DNA of 64,000 nucleotides, taken from NCBI RefSeq assembly GCF_032362555.1, contig NC_083524.1, forward strand, positions 668,001 through 732,000, written 5' to 3'. Of the stretch, positions 36,701 through 48,700 are shown piece after piece. The notes under the pieces are model-generated. The model was not told where the DNA came from. It made no database searches and was given only the letters and a program-made list of their open reading frames with translations. Within the stretch, counting starts at the first letter, position 1. Each line of letters starts with the position of its first letter. A program made the position numbers and the translations under genes. Origin of the DNA: Amyelois transitella (lineage: Eukaryota; Arthropoda; Insecta; Lepidoptera; Pyralidae).

Positions 36701-39700
36701 TGTTATATACATATAAATAGTACCGCTACATTTTACCTTTCTGGCATGCAATTTCTGAAGTTCAGATTTTATAAAACAAATAATAATAAATTCAATGTAA
36801 GCTAATAAGTCAAATAATATGCACATTCCATTTCAATTCAGTTATACAATTCAATATAATAATTTTATGTCAATATCAATTATAAAAAATACCAATTTAT
36901 AAAATCTCTGAGAGATATTGTTCCGCCGCTTCTTCTACACATGCGCTTTGGAAGCGGTAGTAGTTATAATTAGATTTAAGTTATGTGACGTCAATAAGTG
37001 ATACCTTGTATGCAATTTTGAAAATAAATCTATTCTATTCTATTCTATATTCAGTCTTGAAAAGACTGAATGGCCACGTTCAGCTATTTTGCTTAATTAT
37101 AGAATTGAGATTCAAATAGTGACAGGTTGCTAGCCCATCGCCTGAAAAGAATCCAAGCAAACAAATTTATTGCTTTCATCTTAAATCTTCTTCCACCTGG
37201 CTTTAGTTCCGGTTGCATCCTCACCACTCTGGAGAGGAGCCCGGGGTATGCCTTTGACCATGGACCCTGTATTGGGTGAGTCAGGTTTTTACACGAAGCG
37301 ACTCCCGTCTGACCTCCGCAAACATAACAACCTAACACGTATTATTAGATTGGTCATGATTACACATTCAGTTGCCTGAAATTAAAAAGTAAACAATAGC
37401 AACATACTTATATTCTTTTAAATTATTATTTTTTTAACCTTTAATGTTATCCTCTGACATTTCGATAAATCTTAGAAAATGAAGCGTGGAATTATAAAAA
37501 AAAAATCAAATAAAATATTGTGCTACGAATCTAAATTCTATCATTAAGCCTATCAGTCTTTTCAAGACTGTTGGCTCTTTCTACCCCGCAAGGGATATAA
37601 ACGTGATTATATGTATGAATGTACTAAGAAATATGTAAATACCTTAGCTTCATAAATCTTGCCATCATCACCCTTCAACTCATCACCTTTAAGTTCATCA
37701 GCTTTGATCTCATCATCCTTCACCGGCTCCTCGAGTTTTTCATCATCTTTGTCCATAGAAACGAGGGTATACTCACTGCCTCCACGCTTTTTCTGCCTGA
37801 TGCGAAACTTAACCTGAAACAAACATTGTGTCTGTACATTTAATATTTTTGACTGAAATGGATAGAGGGACACTTAGAATGAATAATATAAAGCAAAAAT
37901 TTTTTTTATATTTCTTCTCTGTGTGTCTGTCTGTATGTATGATCACGATTATCTCCGAAAGTACTGAACCGATTTACTTAAAACTTTCACCAATTGCTTT
38001 GTTTAAACTCAGAAAAACATTAAAAGTTTGTTTCATCAAAATCGGTTCACTAAAAAAAAAGTTATCGACATTTGAATGAACTCAAGGCATGAGTTTGACT
38101 GCAAATAGAAGTTACAGGCAGCACAATACCTATAACATATAAATATAAGTGAAAATCAGTTTGATAATATGTATTCTGGTTTTGCCGCACATAACATGAG
38201 TAATTCTCACGTAAAAATATTTTTGGTTTGTTAGTCTACTTTAGTACCGTGTGGTTCCCGGTACCAATACAAAAAATAATAGGACCACTACATCTCTTTC
38301 CTATGGATGTCGTAAAAGGCGACTAAGGGAAAGGCTTACAAACTTGGGATTCTTTTTTAGGCGACGGGCGAGCGAGGGCGAAAGCGAATTCTATCATTAA
38401 GCCAAATAGCTGAGCGTGGCCGTTCAGTCTTTTCAAGCCTGTTGGCTCTGTCTATCCCGCAAGGGATATAGACATGACCGTATGTATGTGTAGTCTACTT
38501 TAATTTCGACACCACCGCAACGGCCTTGATGGTCCAATGGTTGGCGCGTGATATTGTGAAGTTGGCGGTCCAAGTTCGAGCCCCAACAAATACATTCAGT
38601 CAGAAAAGTATCGGGAATGGATTATTTACTTATGGTTCCAAATTCAAATTTTTGTTTTTTTTGTTGTTGTTAGATTGGCACAACTGTTTTCCATTTTGGC
38701 GCGGAGTTTGAGTTGCATCTGTTGTTTACATTAAATACAGTGCTATTTTTAGTTATATCATATCTAGTGTGTATTGCTAATTTCATAATGGATAAAAACA
38801 TCGAACAAAGAGTTTGTCTTAAATTTTGCATTGCCAATGGAATATCGTGTTCGGAGTCACTGAAAATGTTACAGAAGGCTTACGGTGAATCGACTTTATC
38901 AAAAACTCGTGCTTATGAGTGGTACAAAGCGTTCAAAAGCGGTCGAGATGTGATGGAAGATTTGCCTCGCTCTGGTAGGCCATCAACGTCTGCAACTGAA
39001 GTTAACATCGCAAAAGTGAAGGAAATAGTGACTGAAAATCCTCATTCAACTTTGAGAGAGATAGCCACCGAACTTTCTGTATCTCACGAGTCGATCCGTA
39101 CCATTTTAACTAATAATTTGGGTATGAAACATGTTGCCGCTCGGCTAGTCCCAAAAGACCTGAATTTTTTTCAAAAACTCAATCGCATGAGAGTCGCTGA
39201 GGACATGCTAGAACGAGTCAATTCCGACCCAACATTCATGAAACGCATTGTTACTGGTGACGAGACGTGGGTTTACGAGTTTGACATGCAAACTAGTCAA
39301 CAAGCTTCGGAGTGGCGCCTTCCAACTGAACCGAAACCGAAAAAACCACGCCAAAGTCGTTCAAAAGTCAAAGTCATGTTGACTGTTTTCTTTGACTATC
39401 GCGGTGTTGTGCACTCGGAATTCTTGCCGGAAGGTCAAACGGTAAATAAGGAATATTATTTGAGTGTTATGCGGCGTTTAAGAGAGCAAATCCGACGAAA
39501 AAGGCCAGATTTGTGGAAAGAAAATTCTTGGATTTTGCACCATGATAATGCACCTTCGCACAAGGCCATCATTGTGAACGAATTTTTAACCAAACACTCA
39601 ACAAATACCATCGAGCAACCACCATATTCACCAGATATGGCTCCAGCCGACTTTTTTCTTTTTCCTAAACTCAAATTACCACTTCGTGGCACCCGTTTTC

Positions 39701-42700
39701 AATCGGTAGAAGACACAAAAGAGAATTCGCGGCGAGAACTGACCTCAATTCCGGAAACAGCGTTTAAAAAATGTTTTGATGATTGGATTATTCGTTGGCG
39801 TAAGTGTATCGTTTCTAAAGGAGCATATTTTGAAGGTGATAAAATAAATTTGGATGAATAACAAACAGTTTGTGTATTATTGATCTTTTCCTGCTACTTT
39901 CTTGACAGAGTAGTACATTATATTTTCTTTTATAATAAATATATAATTTTTTTGTTTTGTTTGAGTATTTTATTTAAAAAAACTGAAAATCAAAATACTA
40001 CATGTAATAAAACGGTAAAAATATTGTCTGTACATTTAATACTTTGACTGAAACGGATAGAGAATTTTTTTTACATTTTTTGTCTGTCTGCCTGTATCTG
40101 ACTGTATGATCAAGATTCAACTCGAAATTTACGCGGACGAAGTCGCGGGCAACAGCTAGTTTTATAATAAAATACTTATATAGATAAACATCCAAGACCC
40201 AGGACAATCAGAAAAAGTTCTTTTCTCATCATGCCCTGACCGGGATTCGAACTTGGGACCTCCGGTGTCACAGACAAGCGTACCACTGCTGCGCCACAGA
40301 GGCAGTCAAGCCATAGAAGTGTATGGTTTAATGGTGTCACACTCTTACCTTTAAATTTTTAAATTCACCATCTCTCTTCTTCCCGTGGTCACTCTCGTTG
40401 TCCGTGTCACTTTTGTTGTACTTCTCATCGTCCTCCATTTCTGAGAAGCTGTCCTTTTCCCTCTCGCACATCTCCTTATAGCCGTCTCTCTCTAAATCTT
40501 CCTCGGCCGTCTCCTCGGATTTCAGTTCTTTCTCATCTTCTGTGCTAGGTTTCTCTTCTTCGTCCTGACTATTTCTGTAAATCAATGAAAATAATACACA
40601 TACATACATTAATGTTAAATTACATTTGGTACATTAATTATTTTAATTCCTTATTCATAAGAACTAATACTTTGTGAGACTGTTAGCTCTGTCAACACCG
40701 TATGTGATAAGCCGTGATTATTTATTTATATATTTAAAACTTGATTGCACAAAAATAAAATGTACAAAAGGCGGACTTAATGCCGTTTGGCATTCTCTAC
40801 CAGTCAACCAGCTGACCGAACAGAAATATTTTAAGTTGGTGGTGCGATAAAGTGCACGTGCATAGTGCAAAATACATTCATTAACAAAAAATGCATAAAT
40901 ACATACAAGATACATAGAATACATTATAAATATAATTTTAAATACATAAAATATCAAATTAGGATGACTTATTATTGATCTGACGAAGGAAGAACCCATT
41001 CACAGCATTTTTGAACACAAAGCGACTAAGAGCTCTCCTAATCATTTCAGGAAGAGCATTCCAGAGCCTTACAGCCTGTTATACGTATGTTATAGGGGAA
41101 TTTTGTGATGTGAAACAAGATATAGTAACAGTCGGTAAGTGATTGCGCCCATTAGTTATCTGTGCGCAATTTCCATAGTAGAAAAAAAAAAATATTCCCG
41201 CCTTTTTTTCAACGCGGACCTAATAAACATCTTTTTATAGTGAACAGAGTTTTAATTCGTCAAAAATTATAAATCTGGACTAGTTGTCCCCATGAGTAAG
41301 TCAATGTGATTCTTTTTAAATTTAGAATAAGAAGAAGAAGGTGAAGTTGATTCTATTCAAAATTAGAACTTACCTATAAATAGCCATCAGGTCAATACCG
41401 TCCACCGCAGTTTCGTCAATCTGCATCAGTTTCGTGGGATCATCTTCTAACCTCATCTTCTTCTGTTCAATTTCTTTGTCCTTCTCTGTCGCGCTGTCTT
41501 TCCTTTGACGTTTCGGTGTACGCAATTTCGCTAAAATATTGTTACAACAATTAATAGTAAATTATGATATTAGTGCTTTTTTTTATTAGTTCTACATTCA
41601 TTCATGTTTTTTAAGGTATACAATGTGCATTCGTCCCCGATTTAGATTTAAAAGATCTACATTTGTAAATTGACGTCCGATGAAAATGCTGCAGTGTAGT
41701 TTGTTCCGCCGCTTCTTCTACACATGCGCTTTGGAAGCGGTAGTAGTTATAATTAGATTTAAGTGATGTGACGTCAATAAGTGATACCTTGTATCCAATT
41801 TTGACAATAAATCTATTCTATTCTAGAGCACGCCGGCGTATTAGAACAAAAAACCCATTTATTTTGTTTTACGCGAGAAATTCGGATAAATTTTCTCTTA
41901 GTGCACCCCTAGATCACACAAGAAATCTACATGCCAAATTTCAAATCTTTAGACCTAACGATTTGGGCTGACCGTTGATATGTCAGGCATGAGTCAGTCA
42001 GTGAACTCTTTGAGTGAATGAATGAATATGTCAGGCATGAGTCAGCCAGCGTCCTCTTTGAATGAATGAATGAATAAGTTTACTAGCATTACGAAAATAC
42101 ATCTTACACTTAAGTACTTGTAGGCAACCTTCTTTATATATGTATATTTCATTATTTATTATAAACAAATCAAATATTAACAGGAGGGAAATAAAGGGCG
42201 TCCTGGTCTTTACCAGATATACAGGGTGACATTTAAAACAACTGCATCCTTTTAAACATAGACTATACCCATGCTTCTGAGCCGTTTAAGCCTATTTTTA
42301 TTTAAATTAAACGTCATCATTTTCACATTTAAAACTACGTCACACGCTTATTAAAGACCAATACTACAAAAAGAAATTAAAACTAAACATGTAAATAAAT
42401 GTCTGAAAAATAAATTATTTTTCTAGTATCAAGATCAAGTAAAGTACAGAGTTGTCGAGATCGCTCAGCTGTATGAATTATGTCGTTGACCTCTGAATCT
42501 TACGCGTCGCTTTTCCGCCGGCCGGGGTGATATTACGTATTTAGGATCGTGGATATTGATACTTTTATTTTTTTTCGTACTTACTGAAATATGAACCGAT
42601 ATTTTTCTTTTAACGTTTTTAAATATCCTTTAGACACTAAACACTTAAATTTATGCAGTTGAATTAAAAGTCACCCTGTATACTATAATATATAATACCT

Positions 42701-45700
42701 GACCCTTTGGTCAGGTCAAGAGTACTCGAAACCGCCGAGCTTGCATGAAGAGAGTTATGACGTATAGGACGAGAAACATATCTTCTGACTTGATAGTTGT
42801 TCAAGTCAGTACTAGAAGGCTGATGTTCTGTAAACGACACATGTATAATGTCTTACCGCGGTCATCTTTATGCCGTAGCGAGCACATCCTCTGCAGATAG
42901 GACGAGAAACATATCTTCTGACTTGATAGTTGTTCAGAAGCCGTCAGCACTGGAAGGTTGATGATCGCATCTGGTCGAGGACCAACGTGTAGAGCCAGTT
43001 TGCGGGGTAGACGGTGTTCTAAAAACAATAAGACTTTAATACTCTCCGTACTCCACATATTTCTCATGGAAAGCCGTGTGGTTTACGACACTTTAAAATT
43101 AAAGGATTAAGTGGCATTACACTCTGTGCATGAATATTAAAAATAAATAAATAACTTTAATAATAAACCCCATGAAAAATATAACCTTACTAGCTTTTGC
43201 CCGCGGCTTCGCCCGCGCAAATGTATTTTAGATTATAACGATACGCCATAAAATTTCACCCATTTTTTTATCTCGTATCGTGCGGGACTGTTTTAAGTTT
43301 ATATTTGATTTAAATTCATATGGCTTCTCCCGTCTTGTCCCGTCTCTTCTCGTTCTGTTCCGTCCCGGCCCAACCTGTTGTGTCCCGTCCTGCCCCGTCC
43401 AGTCCTATCCTGTCCCATCCCATCCTATTTAGTGCCATCCTGCTTTCCGCAACTGATACGTATTTTTTACTAACCAACATTTAAGACTTCTCGCACTTCG
43501 ACACCCATCAAAAAACGAACGACATCCAACCCTTATTTTTCGCCTTTGAGATGCAGTTTTCAAAATACAATGTTTTTATGATTATTTCATACTAACCAAA
43601 ACTTAATTCTAAAATTTCATGTGCCCAACGTTAAAATTGACAAAATTTCATACAAATTTACAACCCCTATTTCACCGCGATAGGAATGCAATTTTTAAAA
43701 TCTTATTCATGAATTATTATTTTAATCTAATCGTAAAAAATATAAAATTTCATGTGTCCAACAATAAAAATGCAGAAGTTTCATATAAACTTGCAACCCC
43801 TATTTCACCCCCTTAGGAATGCAATTTTCAAAATTCAATTAATGGATTATTATTTTAATCTAACCGTAAATTTAAATCTAAAATTTGAAGTAATTATCCC
43901 ACACTAAAAATGACGAAGTTTCATATAAACTTGCAACCCCTATTTCACCTCCTTAGGAATAGAATTTCCAAATATCGTTTCTTAGTGGATCCCTCCAAAT
44001 TAAAATCTACCTTCCTGCCAAATTTCATCTTTTTTTGGCTCAGTAGATTTCGAGATTTCGTGATTCCTAAGTGAGTGTTTTTCGCTTTTATATATATAGA
44101 ACTTTTGAACAGTCAGAAGATGTTATTTTCAGTTTAATTTAGAAAATAATTAAATAAATATATACGGGACAAATTACACAGATTGAATTAGCCTCGAAGT
44201 AAGTTCGAGATTTGTGTTACTAGATACTAACTCAACGATACTATAAATATGAACAAATTATCATTTTCAATATATATTTATTTAAACAGATTAAAAGTAT
44301 CACACTCACCTTGTGTAATCATCCTGTCCGTCATAACACCGAGATGGTCTTCCAAATCGTCGCGTTCATCATCATCACATGGCTTCAACTCTTGAACGTA
44401 GCCGTCTTCGTCTTTTTGATCCTCAGCGTATTTCACATCATCGGCTTTCTCGGGCTTGTAATACGGCTTTGGGGGTGGTTAAGGATTTTTATAAAGGTTT
44501 TTGAGGTCATAATTGTATAAAAATTTGTAAAATTCACACCACTATCACTGCATACTTCCTCCTCTTCATCCACATTCATATGTTCATATTTATTATATTC
44601 ACATCGGGTACTCTTGACCTGATCCTTTGCCAGGACGTCCTTAATTTGATCAGGATACGTTCGTCTAGGCCTTCCCACTCCCACGTCAAAATATTACATG
44701 CTGTCATTTCTTTCTCCATTTCAAAAACCAGTGTTTTAGTTTTACTTACGTTCACTTTCACTCCTTTCCCTTTTAAAGCTTCATGCATACAGTTTACCAT
44801 CTCCTGTAACTCCTCCGCTGATGACGCCAGTATAACCTAATCGTTGGCATAGAGCAGACATTTGACGAGTAACTCATTCATCCTTAATCCACTTTCAGAC
44901 TCTTTCAAATCTGTCAAACAACTGTCCATAAATAGGTTGAACAGCCACGGTGACGCAACACATCGTTGTCTTACGCCTTTCTCAATCTTAAATCACTCAG
45001 TGTGCGCTCCGTTTATCCTGACACAAGCACTCGAATCCTCATATAAGGATTTCAGTGCTCGTATTAAGACACTGCTCACCCCATGCATAGAAAGTGCTGA
45101 CCACAATTCATTCCTCTCAACTCTGTCATAGGCCTTTTCCAGATCCACGAATGAGCAATAGATTTTTCGTCGTTCGTCGCAATGAAAATACCTGATCCGT
45201 ACATCCCATTCCCTTTCAAAATCCCGCTTGAGCATCCCATCCTCTATTAATCAATACCTTAGCATATATTTATCGACGATGGCACGCCTATACCACGATA
45301 ATTTTTGCAGTCTTTCCTTTATATTTCAGCTAACTGGAAGAAATCCCAATTGGTTATAAGTCCACCATTGTACTTATAGCTCTAAACCCAATGACTGTTT
45401 TATAAACAATCTATATCAGTTTAAGAAACAATCTATAGACGCATAAAAACCGCACAAACTTCAAAAGGATACATGAACCTTCCACCGCTTATGGAGCGCG
45501 GCGAGCAAGTCGGCGAGGCGCGCGGAGAGCGGCGCGTGCGCGGCGGCGCGCGGGTTGTGCGCGGCCGCCTGCACGCGCGCCCACGCCCGCAGCGAGCGCG
45601 CGCGCAGCCACACCAGCGCGCGCGAGCACACGCGCGGCCCGCACGCGCGCTCTGACACATGGCATTCTGTCAGTCTCACTCTACGTGTGCACATGGCGCT

Positions 45701-48700
45701 AGTCTATATATAGCGCGGGTTGTGCGCGGCCGCCTGCACGCGCGCCCACGCCCGCAGCGAGCGCGCGCGCAGCCACACCAGCGCGCGCGAGCACACGCGC
45801 GGCCCGCACGCGCGCTCTGACACATGGCATTCTGTCAGTCTCACTCTACGTGTGCACATGGCGCTAGTCTATATATAGCGCGGGTTGTGCGCGGCCGCCT
45901 GCACGCGCGCCCACGCCCGCAGCGAGCGCGCGCGCAGCCACACCAGCGCGCGCGAGCACACGCGCGGCCCGCACGCGCGCTCTGACACATGGCATTCTGT
46001 CAGTCTCACTCTACGTGTGCACATGGCGCTAGTCTATATATAGCGCGGGTTGTGCGCGGCCGCCTGCACGCGCATGCTCAAAGCATGCATGTTCAAAGAT
46101 GCGCGAGCGCACGCTTTGTAGGGCTCCCGGGCTGAGAAGAGAGGCGCCGGGAAGACCGAAGCAGCACGACTTCACAAAACAAACTTACTTACTTCTAAAC
46201 TATTTAAAAAAATTCTTTGAATTATTGAAGAATAACTTACCATGAATTTGATTCAGCCTCCTCAGAGCGCGACACATTGGCGTCCTCACTCTTACATTGC
46301 GCCCTCTCACTCGCACAACTAGACTGCCGCATTGCACCATCTCGCTCAGGCGCGCGCATGTCTTTTCGCTTACGGAAACTAATTTCTTTCGCAATTCGCC
46401 GTAATTAATTAACGCGTACAGCTCTTGCGCCACTTTCTTGACATCTGTAATGGAAAAGGAAATGTGTATAAAGATTATTATACATATGAATAAATACCTA
46501 TATACGGGACAAATTACACAGATTGAGTTAGCCTCGAAGTAAGTTGAGACTTGTGTTACGAGATTACTACTCAACGATACTATATTTTATAATAAATACT
46601 TATATAGATAAACATCCAAGACCCAAGACAATCAGAAAAAGTTCTTTTCTCATCATGTCTTGGCCGGGTTTCGAACCCGGGACCACCGACCGAGATAGGA
46701 TAATAAACTTGGGATTCCTTATAGCCTATCACCTAAGGCTAGCGACCTGTCACTATCTTAATCTCAATTCCGCCATTGAGCTATACAGCTAAACGTGGCA
46801 TTTCAGCTTTTCTGACACTGTTGGCTCCGTCGTGTTACCCCTCGTTAGAAATAAAGACGTGACATGTTAATACATGTATGTAATTTCTTACAAGATCATG
46901 CTAAATACATAAGCTGTAAAACGGTTCTATAACTATTACACGGTCATATAACTGAACGTGTAATTTATGACCAGTCTTCCGTGATAACATTGAATTGATA
47001 GTTAACATTATAGTTACGTGATTTTGACGTCACTGATCATAAAATTTACTGCAAATTCAAAATTTTTATTCATTATTATGGGATGGATAAAGCAAAAGGC
47101 GACTAAGGCGACTCCAAATTCTACTCTAAATTCTGTAGACTCTAAATTACTGGCAACTATTTTTATCCACATTTCTTCAGAAGGAACATAACGCTATTGT
47201 TATTTTTATAAATTTTCACCAAAAATGTGAATGTGCCGTGTGGTTCCCGGCACCAATACAAAAAAGAATAGGACCATACCATATCTCTTTCCCGTGGATG
47301 TCGTAAAAGGCGACTAAGGGATAGGCTTACAAACTTGGGATTCTTTTTTAGGCGATGGGCTCGGCTCAGGCTCAATTCTATCACTAAGTCAAATAGCTGA
47401 ACGTGGCCATTCAGTCATGCCAAGACTGTTGGCTCTGTCTACCCCGCGAGGGATATAGACGTGACGATATGTATGTATGTATGTGAATGACGACACTCAC
47501 TCTCGTCAAAATGAACATGTTTGGACAGCTTGTGCCATGTCCTGTAGTAGAAATGGCTGACTTGCGTCTTCGTCTTCATGTTCACATCGGGCACGCCTTT
47601 TTTCTTTGCCTGCAAAATAGAAATAAATAAAATTAAGCATTAGCCTTTTTTCTTTGCCCACAACAAACAAACAAATAAATAAAATTAAGCATTGTTTAAG
47701 TATATTATACCATCAACTTTTGATGCCATCTTTCCCAAAAATTTCACGGAGAGAAAATAATACGTTTCCAGAGACCTGTTGTAAGGAGTATGACAGGAAT
47801 AAGGGCCGTGTGGCAACTCCTTCTCGTTCCAATGAATGTCGTAAAAGACGACTAAGGGATATGCTATTAAAAACATATGCATAAATTGAACCAAGTTGAA
47901 AATGAGAGGAGTGCAAACAAAAATTGTTTACCTTAGCACATATATATGCGGTTATAGCATCAAAATCCTTGCCATATTCATTCAGGGCCTCGAAGAATAA
48001 GTTCTTCTCGTCGGTGGACCACAGAGCTTTGGGCATCCGCTGTTTCACCGTTGGAAATTTCAATTCTTGCTCCATTTTGTTGGGTGTATCGCATTCAGTC
48101 AGGTCTGTAAAGATAATTTCTATTAAACATATCTACATTACATTTACATACATACATTCATTCATGTTTTTTTAATGTAGACAATGTGCATTCGTCCACG
48201 ATTTAGATTTGAGAGATCTATATTTGTAAATTGACGTCCGGTGAAAATGCTGCAGTGTAGTTTGTTGCAAGGAACAGCGTGATAAGGGAATGTTGTGATG
48301 TGAAAGAAGATGTAGTTACAGGAATAGAAAAGGGTATGTTGAGATGGTTTGGCCATGTGGAGAGGATGAATGAGCAGGTTGACTAAGCAGATAGACAAGG
48401 AGAGTATGGAGGGAAAGGTCGGAGTGGGAAGACCTAGACGAACGTATCTTGATCAAATTATGTACGTCCTGGCAAAGGGTCAGGTCAAGAGTACCCGAAA
48501 GTACCCGTGAGTAAAGTAAGAGTATGAAGCGAAGGAAGTATGCAGGGATCGTGGCAAGTGGAAAGATATAGTCTCTGCCTACACCTCCGAGAAATAGGCG
48601 TGATTGTATGTATGTTTTTTTATTGTTATAAATTGATAAGGTGGCAAGATTAAGGAAACACATTATATAAACGTTTACAGGAGGTGGGCGTTAACATAAC

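Noticed and set aside
42801..43067. Single 88-residue gene on minus
   Set aside because: The middle is crm exon 7 with good splice sites; the ends are intron read-through.
43329..43443. C/T-rich CCCGTC run as a possible regulatory tract
   Set aside because: It lies inside a Helitron-like element and is better explained as its internal simple repeat.
45473..45655. Arg-rich open frame on the plus strand
   Set aside because: It is the antisense of crm exon 5; high GC removes stop codons. The exon frame on minus matches the Cramped family.
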